DNA of 64,000 nucleotides. Origin: Lacimicrobium alkaliphilum. Lineage in GTDB: Bacteria; Pseudomonadota; Gammaproteobacteria; Enterobacterales; Alteromonadaceae. Position numbers and translations under genes: made by a program. The notes beneath the pieces were generated by a model. That model ran no database searches, had not been told where the DNA came from, and saw only the letters and a list, made by a program, of their open reading frames with translations. Positions 17,904 through 25,122 of the stretch are shown here, one piece after another; the first letter of the stretch is position 1, and the number at the start of each line of letters is the position of its first letter. The stretch spans positions 2,108,001 to 2,172,000 of the forward strand of contig NZ_CP013650.1 in NCBI RefSeq assembly GCF_001466725.1. Direction: 5' to 3'.

Positions 17904-18836
17904 ATGGTCAATTACAAGAAACTGTTGGTTGTTATCGATCCGACGACGGAAAAACAAAAAGCGCTGAATCGGGCCCTGTTAATCGCACAAAAGACCGGTG
18001 CCAGTATTACGGCCTTTCTGTCTATCTATGATTTTTCCTACGAAATGACCACCATGTTATCGGTTGATGAGCGTGAAACCATGCGCCAGGCCGTGGTGGA
18101 TGACAGAACTGAATGGCTGACGGAACTGGTCAACGCTCAGGTAAAAGACAAGGATATCGCCATTGATGCCAAGGTGGTCTGGCATAACCGCCCTTATGAG
18201 AGCATCATCTATGAGGTGATCGACAACCATTATGATTTGGTTGTTAAGGGCACTCATGAGCATGGTGGCCTGAAATCGGTCATTTTCACGCCTACTGACT
18301 GGCATCTGATGCGTAAAGCACCTGTACCTGTATTGTTAGTTAAAGAACATGACTGGCCCGAACAAGGTAACATTCTTGCTGCGGTCAATGTGGGCACAGA
18401 GGATAAGGATCACCAGTCACTGAACCAGCAGGTGACCCATACAGCCCTGGCGTTTGCCCGAACCCTCAAGGGCCAGGTTAATCTGGTTAATTCCTACCCC
18501 GGTACGCCGGTAAATATTGCCGTAGAGATCCCTGAGTTTGATCCTTCCGATTTTAATGAATCGGTGAAAAAGCATCATATCGAGTCTATGCAGACATTTG
18601 CCAGCACCCACGGCGTGGCAGATGAACACTGTTTCGTCAAAGAAGGTCTGCCGGAAGACGTGATCCCTTCCATTGCCAAAAAGATCGATGCTGAGCTTGT
18701 GGTGCTTGGCACTGTTGGCCGTCATGGTATTTCTGCGGCGCTGATTGGCAACACTGCCGAGCATGTTATTGATGCACTGGATTGCGATGTATTGACCCTG
18801 AAACCGGAAGGCTTTATCAGTCCGATGCAAAAATAA
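17904..18836 (+). CDS. uspE: Tandem universal stress protein UspE
   Basis: A 310-residue cytosolic protein made of two Usp domains (about 1-150 and 155-305). The second domain has the nucleotide-binding pattern GTVGRHGISAALIGNTAE; the first has the degenerate form GTHEHGGLKSVIFTPTDW, as is usual for UspE. UspE is linked to stress survival, motility and adhesion in enterobacteria. Location directly after fnr is conserved in many gammaproteobacteria, and an FNR-like box precedes it. Confidence 0.92.
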   Translation: MVNYKKLLVVIDPTTEKQKALNRALLIAQKTGASITAFLSIYDFSYEMTTMLSVDERETMRQAVVDDRTEWLTELVNAQVKDKDIAIDAKVVWHNRPYESIIYEVIDNHYDLVVKGTHEHGGLKSVIFTPTDWHLMRKAPVPVLLVKEHDWPEQGNILAAVNVGTEDKDHQSLNQQVTHTALAFARTLKGQVNLVNSYPGTPVNIAVEIPEFDPSDFNESVKKHHIESMQTFASTHGVADEHCFVKEGLPEDVIPSIAKKIDAELVVLGTVGRHGISAALIGNTAEHVIDALDCDVLTLKPEGFISPMQK

Positions 18837-18847
18837 GGGCTCTGTCA

Positions 18848-19189
18848 TTGGCGCAGAAGGCATATCCTGCTGAGCTGAAAGCGGCGCAATACTGGGCCGA
18901 GCTGACAGACAGCAGGTTTTCAATTTTAGGTATTCGCTTCGGACTGGACTCGCTGGTTGGGCTGGTACCTTTTTTGGGTGATGCAATTATGCTATTGCCT
19001 GCACTGAGAATATTCTGGCTGGGCAGACAATTGGGCGTACCCTTTAGTATGCAGACACGTATGCTGTTCAATATTCTCCTCGATCTGCTTATAGGCTCAG
19101 TGCCTGTTATCGGTGATCTGTTCGACCTGCTGTTTAAGGCCAATCAGGCAAACTTCCGGTTGATAGAAAGCTGGTGGCAACAACAGTAG
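18848..19189 (+). CDS. DUF4112 domain-containing protein
   Basis: A small membrane-associated protein of about 113 residues. The segment LTDSRFSILGIRFGLDSLVGLVPFLGDAI is cut from the DUF4112 consensus, and the end GSVPVIGDLFDLLFKANQ is also typical. I place the start at the TTG at 18848 because AAGGG (18835-18839) sits 8 nt upstream. The frame is also open from an ATG at 18782, but that would overlap uspE by 55 bp. Two hydrophobic stretches are present. Function is unknown. Confidence 0.72.
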   Translation: MAQKAYPAELKAAQYWAELTDSRFSILGIRFGLDSLVGLVPFLGDAIMLLPALRIFWLGRQLGVPFSMQTRMLFNILLDLLIGSVPVIGDLFDLLFKANQANFRLIESWWQQQ

Positions 19190-19283
19190 CACCAATCCGC
19201 ATAGATAATTGCCCAGCAGCCGAATAGCTCCCTCAGGTTTATTTCGTTATAATCGCCGCCTGATTTTTACCGGGCAGATACTG

Positions 19284-20195
19284 ATGGAATTATCCGGGCT
19301 GACAGCCAAACAAAAATACGGCTTTAACAAGCTGCAAAAGCGCCTGCGCAGGGGTGTGGGTAAGGCTATTGAAGATTTTAATATGATCGAAGATGGCGAC
19401 CGCATTATGGTCTGCCTGTCAGGAGGCAAAGACAGTTACACGCTGCTTGATATTTTGTTGTATCTGCAACGCATTGCACCGGTCAAATTTGAGCTGATTG
19501 CGGTCAATCTGGATCAGAAACAGCCCGGTTTTCCTGCCCACGTACTGCCCGAATATCTGAGCCAGCTTGGCGTTAACTATAAGATAGTGACCGAAGATAC
19601 CTACTCCATCGTCAAAGACAAGATCCCGGAAGGTAAAACCACCTGTTCGTTGTGCTCCAGACTGCGTCGCGGCATTTTATATCGTACGGCGACAGAGCTC
19701 AGGGCAACGAAGATTGCTCTTGGTCACCATCGTGACGATATGCTCGAAACCCTGCTGCTGAATATGTTTTATGGTGGCAAGCTCAAATCCATGCCGCCAA
19801 AACTGGTCAGTGATGATGGCAAACAAATGGTCATCCGGCCGTTGGCCTATTGTGCTGAAAAGGACATAGATCGTTATTCACAGCACATGCAGTTTCCTAT
19901 CATCCCCTGTAATCTGTGTGGCTCACAGGAGAATCTGCAACGTAAAGTCATCAAGCAGATGTTACAGCAGTGGGATAAACAGTACCCCGGCAGGATTGAA
20001 AATATGGCCAGAGCACTGCAAAGCGTGACGCCTTCACACCTGGCAGATAACAGACTGTTTGATTTTGCGGGTCTGCAGACACAGGACAGCCCCTTTGCCG
20101 ATGGCGATATTGCTTTTGATCAGCCTGAACCGATGGTGACGGATTCTTCAGCTTCTGATATGGCTCCCGCAGTGCAGGTGATTAATCTGAGTTAA
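19284..20195 (+). CDS. ttcA: tRNA 2-thiocytidine(32) synthetase TtcA
   Basis: TtcA thiolates cytidine 32 of several tRNAs using an ATP pyrophosphatase core and a 4Fe-4S cluster. The PP-loop [10 protein letters not shown] (about 46-55), the cluster cysteine pair CSLC and the third cysteine in [10 protein letters not shown] are visible. The N-terminus [17 protein letters not shown] aligns with E. coli TtcA when starting at the ATG at 19284; the longer frame from 19209 adds 25 unlike residues. It lies downstream of fnr-uspE, a common gammaproteobacterial order. Confidence 0.95.
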   Translation: MELSGLTAKQKYGFNKLQKRLRRGVGKAIEDFNMIEDGDRIMVCLSGGKDSYTLLDILLYLQRIAPVKFELIAVNLDQKQPGFPAHVLPEYLSQLGVNYKIVTEDTYSIVKDKIPEGKTTCSLCSRLRRGILYRTATELRATKIALGHHRDDMLETLLLNMFYGGKLKSMPPKLVSDDGKQMVIRPLAYCAEKDIDRYSQHMQFPIIPCNLCGSQENLQRKVIKQMLQQWDKQYPGRIENMARALQSVTPSHLADNRLFDFAGLQTQDSPFADGDIAFDQPEPMVTDSSASDMAPAVQVINLS

Positions 20196-20210
20196 GTCAG
20201 ATTTCATCTG

Positions 20211-20867
20211 TTATTCAACCCAGGCCACAATACGCATGGGTTTGGCCGGCAACTGCAGTTCTGCCTCATTCTGTTGCTCCAACCATTGATTGCTCAGGCG
20301 CAACTGATTGTCGCTGATATCCGGCAGTGCTATCCCACCATCGATTTTAGCTTGTTGCGCCGGTTGCTGAGCAAAGTGAATGATCAGACCCCGCACCTCT
20401 GGCATCAGAAACGACATAAAGCCACCCATTTGGTCGAAGAATGCCATGTACTGACGCTGCAATGACTGCAATTCGTGCAACGGGTAATCAGATTTAAGAT
20501 GTTCTGCTGTGGTTTCCAGTTGCACCGACATATCACAATCATCGGCCATATCATCCAGTTCAATATTGACTACCGCCCTGGCCAATTTCAGTGCCTGCTC
20601 AGATGGCACAGTAAAGCGGTTTTCGGGAGTTACCTTCAGGGCGATATTCTGTTTCTGGGTATGGATAAATGCCTCATTGATGTTACAGAGCCGCTTTTGT
20701 TGCCGGTGCGCAAAGCCAAAGGCGAATTGCAGCGCAGGCATAGTTTCAGCATCCAGCTTTCGCGTATGACTGTACAGGCTGCCATAATCAAGTTCGAGTG
20801 TATCTGCCTGTATCGGCATTGCACATAGCCAGCCAAGGGCGGTCAGGATGATAGCTTGCTTTATCAT
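20211..20867 (-). CDS. DUF2987 domain-containing exported protein
   Basis: A 218-residue exported protein with a signal peptide (about 1-21, MIKQAIILTALGWLCAMPIQA). The mature part begins DTLELDYGSLYSHTRKL, which I recognise as DUF2987, a family of Alteromonadales and Vibrionales with no known activity. A conserved-looking CNINEAFIHTQKQ segment and CDM could form a disulfide. It overlaps the upstream glucosaminidase gene by 4 bp, so the two are translationally coupled. Confidence 0.7.
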   Translation of the reverse strand: MIKQAIILTALGWLCAMPIQADTLELDYGSLYSHTRKLDAETMPALQFAFGFAHRQQKRLCNINEAFIHTQKQNIALKVTPENRFTVPSEQALKLARAVVNIELDDMADDCDMSVQLETTAEHLKSDYPLHELQSLQRQYMAFFDQMGGFMSFLMPEVRGLIIHFAQQPAQQAKIDGGIALPDISDNQLRLSNQWLEQQNEAELQLPAKPMRIVAWVE

Positions 20868-21667
20868 GCGCCAATATACTTGCGGTTAAATCTAATCATT
20901 TCCAGTAGCTCATCAATATAATCCTGGCCGCGTTCTGAGTAGCTCATGAGCCCCTGTGCCAGTGGCTCGGCAGCGATCTGCTGCTGATTATTGCGTAATG
21001 TGGCGCGAATACCCCGCAGCTCGCTATAGGCGTAATGGGTATTGATATTGCGCAGATAAGCACTGACTGCATGGGAAAGATCGCGGAATTTTGCCACTTC
21101 GTGAGCGGCATCATCGTCCCGGGCACTGGGAACAAAGCCACAACCGCGACGGAAGCACCACATGCCAAAAAAGTTATAGCCTTTGCGGGCAAATCGGGAT
21201 GTTCCCCAGGCAGACTCATTGGCCGCCTGAGCCAGCACCAGCTCCAGCGGCACGATATCTACCCGGCGCAGCAAGCGACTGAAGTCCCTGCTATCACGCG
21301 GCGCCTCGTCCAGGCCGTATTTCCTGGCTATTTTAGCCAGCTTGCGCTTTTGCACTTTGCTCAGGCTTTCGTTACTGGCCACTTTCTGTTGCAGGGCCTG
21401 CAACAACGCGCGCTCCTTCAGGATAATCTGATTATGGTATTTCACCGCAGGGCGTAAATAGTCAAAAAAAGCCTGTTTCTTAGCCGGAATATTTTCAATA
21501 TCCGCGAAATCCGGGATAGGATGAGACATTTCCTCCGGCACAGGCACGCCGTACTCGGGTTCCCGTTGTAAAAAAGGATAAATCAGCGCTACTAAAACGC
21601 AAACCAGAAACAGTATGCGAAGACCGATCTGAAGCGGGGTTTTACGCATAGAATATGGATTCTGCAT
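20864..21667 (-). CDS. Bax-like N-acetylglucosaminidase (GH73-type) membrane protein
   Basis: A 267-residue protein with one N-terminal transmembrane anchor (about 13-31) and a periplasmic glucosaminidase domain (about 115-265). The active-site segment QAANESAWGTSRFARKGYNF contains the catalytic glutamate, and MWCFRRGCG follows as in E. coli Bax. It should cleave glycan strands of peptidoglycan. The start is the ATG at 21667 with GAAGGGAG upstream; the longer frame overlaps the previous gene by about 100 bp. It overlaps the upstream membrane-protein gene by 26 bp and DUF2987 by 4 bp. Confidence 0.82.
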   Translation of the reverse strand: MQNPYSMRKTPLQIGLRILFLVCVLVALIYPFLQREPEYGVPVPEEMSHPIPDFADIENIPAKKQAFFDYLRPAVKYHNQIILKERALLQALQQKVASNESLSKVQKRKLAKIARKYGLDEAPRDSRDFSRLLRRVDIVPLELVLAQAANESAWGTSRFARKGYNFFGMWCFRRGCGFVPSARDDDAAHEVAKFRDLSHAVSAYLRNINTHYAYSELRGIRATLRNNQQQIAAEPLAQGLMSYSERGQDYIDELLEMIRFNRKYIGA

Positions 21668-22349
21668 TGTTTTCTCCCTTCTCAGGTTTAAAGCGTACGG
21701 CAATGCCGAAGATATCCCTGTATAGCACACCCTTAACATTGTAATACAGTGGGCCTACCCATATCAGGGCGATACCCAAAGTGGCAACCACCAACATAAA
21801 GAGCACCGCGAAGAGCAGATATAGCATGACAAATTGCGGCCATTTATGGCTGACAACCCGCACCGAAGTATATATGGCACGCCAGGGAGACAGCCCCTTT
21901 TCAACAATCAGTGGCAGCGTGAAACTGCAGGCTATCATCAGGTATAACCCTGGCACCACCAGCAGCATCAGCCCCAGATTGACCAACAGGCTGACCATCA
22001 GGGTTGCCAGCCCCAGCACCAGAGTCCGGGGAACGAAGTGAAACAGATGAGAGGGTCTGGATACACCGCCAATACTGTGATTGACGCCCATCATCAACAA
22101 GCCCGTAATCAATGGTGCAGTTATCAGGGTAATCAGCAGCTCCACATAAAACTGAATATTTGGATCCAGTATGTCGCCGCCCTGATTTTGGATCAGATTA
22201 AAACTGATCAGCACCACCAGCAATACCAACGCAAAAACCATCATCAGGGCCTGAACCAGTGACCATTTGGTGACCTGGGTGATGTTCCAGCCTTCTTTCA
22301 GTACTGCCTGCAAATCCACTATGAATTCCCCGTTAAGGGCCTTGCTCAT
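21642..22349 (-). CDS. Multi-span inner-membrane protein (YciC/BPSS1780-like)
   Basis: A 235-residue integral membrane protein with about six hydrophobic segments. The N-terminal soluble part NGEFIVDLQAVLKEGWNITQ precedes the membrane region, and a central repeat-like LMLLVVPGLYLMIACSFTLPLI resembles the YciC-type family. Function is unknown. I chose the ATG at 22349 with AGGCGG upstream over a GTG at 22385. It is the first of three overlapping minus-strand genes (this, the Bax-like enzyme and DUF2987). Confidence 0.65.
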   Translation of the reverse strand: MSKALNGEFIVDLQAVLKEGWNITQVTKWSLVQALMMVFALVLLVVLISFNLIQNQGGDILDPNIQFYVELLITLITAPLITGLLMMGVNHSIGGVSRPSHLFHFVPRTLVLGLATLMVSLLVNLGLMLLVVPGLYLMIACSFTLPLIVEKGLSPWRAIYTSVRVVSHKWPQFVMLYLLFAVLFMLVVATLGIALIWVGPLYYNVKGVLYRDIFGIAVRFKPEKGENNAESIFYA

Positions 22350-22460
22350 GGTACCGCCTAACTCAAGTTTTTTGTTTTCCTGCACGCAACCTGTCCAATA
22401 CTTTAAAGTGAATCATCTGACATTTTATCAGCTTTATCATGTGTGAAGACAGTAAAGATG

Positions 22461-23114
22461 TCAGCCTTCACCGGGGAAAATCAATCTCAGGGCCAGTGCA
22501 ATCAACAGCACTCCCATCAGACGGTCAAACCAGTAGCCTTGTTGAGTGAGAAACTGTCTGATTCTGGGGGTACTGAGCAAAAAAGACAGGCTGACAAACC
22601 ACAAAGCAGTGGCCAGTGCCAGATAGGCGCCATAGAAAAGCTTGATCTGTATCGGTGTCTGCGCCGAGATGGCTACGGCAAATAACGACAGAAAAAACAG
22701 CGTCGCCTTGGGGTTCAGTCCATTGGTTACAAAACCTACCACAAAGGCTTTCTTGTCCGACAATGCTGTCCCTTCTGCGCCCTTTTGATTTACGCCTGGT
22801 TCGGCCTGTTGAAGGCGACTTCTCAGCGCCATAATGCCGAGGTAACCCAGATAGATGGCGGCCAGATAGCTCAGCGCAGTAAATAACCAGGGCGTGGTTT
22901 GGATCAGCAGGCCAATCCCCAGCATGGAATAGGCAACATGCAGCAGGATTGCCGTACCAACACCAAGGCTGGTGACAATAGCCGCCCGACGACCAAAGCG
23001 AATACTGTGGCGAACCACAATGGCAAAGTCTGGTCCCGGACTGGCCACCGCGAGCAGATGGACACTGGCTATGGTGATAAATTCCAGCCAGTATGGATGA
23101 AAGTCAGCCAACAT
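22461..23114 (-). CDS. LysE/RhtB-family amino-acid exporter
   Basis: A 217-residue protein with six hydrophobic segments. The N-terminal ASPGPDFAIVVRHSIRFGRRA is the RhtB/LysE signature, and FVTNGLNPKATLFFLSLF is the second family motif. It probably exports amino acids such as homoserine, threonine or lysine; the substrate cannot be judged. The ATG at 23114 is preceded by GGGAGG and overlaps the cobB end by 11 bp, so this is the third gene of a nagR-cobB-lysE unit. Confidence 0.87.
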   Translation of the reverse strand: MLADFHPYWLEFITIASVHLLAVASPGPDFAIVVRHSIRFGRRAAIVTSLGVGTAILLHVAYSMLGIGLLIQTTPWLFTALSYLAAIYLGYLGIMALRSRLQQAEPGVNQKGAEGTALSDKKAFVVGFVTNGLNPKATLFFLSLFAVAISAQTPIQIKLFYGAYLALATALWFVSLSFLLSTPRIRQFLTQQGYWFDRLMGVLLIALALRLIFPGEG

Positions 23115-23823
23115 CAGCGCCTCCCAATAACCTGTTGATAAAATCTGGCACGACTTCGGTTGCTTTTCCGTAAAAACCCTGCTCAAAGGTGCCACCGGTT
23201 TTCTCAAGATTCAGTTCAACGGTGTGAGCACCACATTCAGCGGCAAGTGCCGCAAAACCGGCCGCAGGGTAAACCTGTCCGGATGTCCCTATGGCGATAA
23301 ACAGATCTGCCTGGCAAAGAGCCTGTTGGATTCTGTCCATCTGCAGAGGGATCTCACCGAACCAGACAATATTCGGGCGCATTGGCGCAGGTGGCTGACA
23401 GCAGTCACACCGATTACTGGCATCCAGATCAGTGACGATCTCTGTTACTTCTCCTGAACGCAGACATCTGGCTTGCCTGAGCTGGCCATGCATGGGAATA
23501 ATATTACGGGTGCCTGCACGCTGATGCAGATCATCGACATTCTGTGTCACCAGTAAAAACTCCCCCGAACAGGCTTTTTCCAGTTCGGCCAGTGCCAGGT
23601 GGGCGGGATTGGGCTGAATTGCCGGTTCGGCTAGTTGCGCACGCCGGTCATTGTAAAACCGGTAAACCCGTTCAGGATTAGATTCAAAAGCCTCCGGCGT
23701 GGCCACTTCCTCCACCCGATGCTGCTCCCACAGGCCATTATTGTCTCTGAAGGTTCTCAGCCCGGACTCTGCTGAAATACCGGCCCCGGTTAATACCACA
23801 ATACTATCCGAAAGCATTTTCAC
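23104..23823 (-). CDS. cobB: NAD-dependent protein deacylase (sirtuin)
   Basis: A 239-residue class III sirtuin. It has the NAD site GAGISAESGLRTFRD, QNVDDLHQRAG and the catalytic histidine in PMHGQL. Four cysteines in CLRSG and CDCC bind zinc. The tyrosine and arginine of FYNDRR correspond to the residues that let CobB also remove succinyl groups. The start overlaps the LacI stop as ATGA, so it is cotranslated with the regulator. CobB reverses lysine acetylation, for example on acetyl-CoA synthetase. Confidence 0.93.
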   Translation of the reverse strand: MKMLSDSIVVLTGAGISAESGLRTFRDNNGLWEQHRVEEVATPEAFESNPERVYRFYNDRRAQLAEPAIQPNPAHLALAELEKACSGEFLLVTQNVDDLHQRAGTRNIIPMHGQLRQARCLRSGEVTEIVTDLDASNRCDCCQPPAPMRPNIVWFGEIPLQMDRIQQALCQADLFIAIGTSGQVYPAAGFAALAAECGAHTVELNLEKTGGTFEQGFYGKATEVVPDFINRLLGGADVG

Positions 23824-24851
23824 TGCTGTATTCTCTGGGTCGATTCTCTGACCACCAAATCCGGTTCAAAATGCTGGTGTTGAATGGTCTTACCCTTACC
23901 GGTGCGTTGCGCAACGATCTGACTGATTAATAATTCAGCAGCTTTTCTGGCGATGATATTAGTTGGCTGCGCTGCGGTTGTGAGCTTGGGCCATGTCTGG
24001 CGCGAAAAGGGACTGTCCTCAAATCCGGCAATGGACAACTGCTCTGGCACAGCAACATTCATCAATCTCGATGCGAACAAGGCTCCGGCGGCGATTTCAT
24101 CGTTACAGGCAAAGATAGCACTGGGAGGTGAATCCAGGCTCAGTAACTGTTTGGCGCCTTTGACCCCGGTTTCAAAGGAGTATTGGCCTTCATAGAGATA
24201 ATCGGCGTCGATCTTAAGACCCGCATTCTTTAAAGCTTCACAGTAACCATTGTACCGTTCGCCGGTTGATCTGTGGCCTTTATCACCACTGATAAAGGCA
24301 ATGTTCTTATGGCCCAGATCGATTAAATGTTCAGTGATGTGTAAGGCGGCTTCATGGTCATGCACAAATATACAGGGTGTGGATTCGGGCTTTTTTCCTG
24401 AGCCGGAAATGATACGTACAAACTGAAGATCCATCTCTGCCAATGCTTCGAGTACTTCCGGCATTTCAGATAATGGTGGTGAAATCACCAGACCCGCTAA
24501 CTGAGATTTGGTTACCATGTTCTTTAGCTCATCGCAGATATTCGGGGAGCTCGATTTGCAGGGATGGATCACCAGCTCGTATCCCCTCTCTTTGCACTCG
24601 CCCAGAATGCCGTTTTGCATGTCAATAACATAGTAGGCATTGGGGTTATCATAGACATAGCCAATGGTATAGGAACGTGTGCCAGCCAGATTTCTGGCCG
24701 CCAGATTGGGCTCATAATTGAGTTCACGTATGGCCTGATTGACTTTCTCAATGGTATCAGCCCTTACGGAAGCTTCTTTATTGATCACTCTGGAAACGGT
24801 TTTTATCGACACGCCGGCCAGTTGTGCAACATCCTTAATGGTTGATTTCAT
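23820..24851 (-). CDS. nagR: LacI-family regulator, probable GlcNAc regulator NagR
   Basis: A 343-residue LacI-type repressor: helix-turn-helix TIKDVAQLAGVSIKTVSRVI (residues 4-23), a hinge near residue 50 and a periplasmic-binding-like effector domain (about 60-330). It is divergent from a TonB receptor, and identical 18-bp palindromes lie in this gap and before the GlcNAc genes to the right. In Shewanella and relatives a LacI-type NagR binds such sites and responds to GlcNAc-derived sugars. The NagR assignment is thus by context. It is followed by cobB and lysE in an overlapping unit. Confidence 0.82.
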   Translation of the reverse strand: MKSTIKDVAQLAGVSIKTVSRVINKEASVRADTIEKVNQAIRELNYEPNLAARNLAGTRSYTIGYVYDNPNAYYVIDMQNGILGECKERGYELVIHPCKSSSPNICDELKNMVTKSQLAGLVISPPLSEMPEVLEALAEMDLQFVRIISGSGKKPESTPCIFVHDHEAALHITEHLIDLGHKNIAFISGDKGHRSTGERYNGYCEALKNAGLKIDADYLYEGQYSFETGVKGAKQLLSLDSPPSAIFACNDEIAAGALFASRLMNVAVPEQLSIAGFEDSPFSRQTWPKLTTAAQPTNIIARKAAELLISQIVAQRTGKGKTIQHQHFEPDLVVRESTQRIQQ

Positions 24852-25017
24852 TTAATTTCCCGGCAGATGTATATTTTTGGTAGTAAACATGATGAGCGGC
24901 CCAAATACCAGCCCTTTGTCTTGTAGCAATGGGTTAGGAGTCTTTTACCGCTGAGCATGTAAGTTTTTTGTAACACATAGGTTGCAGCCATGAAAATTAT
25001 GTTGTAAGTTTATCTCT

Positions 25018-25035
25018 AATGACAACGCTGTCATC
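25018..25035. promoter_or_regulatory. NagR operator 1 (nagR / TonB-receptor gap)
   Basis: AATGACAACGCTGTCATC, a near-perfect palindrome around ACGCTG, lies 88 bp before the receptor start. It is identical to the copies at 25071 and 32468. Its centre is 53 bp from that of operator 2, close to five helical turns. A half-site TTGTCATT (25050-25057) lies between them. Confidence 0.8.
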
Positions 25036-25070
25036 AACAGGGGCGGTGGTTGTCATTTTAAATAAGAGCG

Positions 25071-25088
25071 AATGACAACGCTGTCATC
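25071..25088. promoter_or_regulatory. NagR operator 2 (proximal to the TonB receptor)
   Basis: A second exact copy of AATGACAACGCTGTCATC, 35 bp before the receptor start codon. A pair of operators in phase suggests cooperative or looped repression of the receptor, and perhaps autoregulation of nagR on the other strand. Confidence 0.8.
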
Positions 25089-25122
25089 GCAACAACAAAC
25101 AGCTTCATGAGAGGGCATCATC

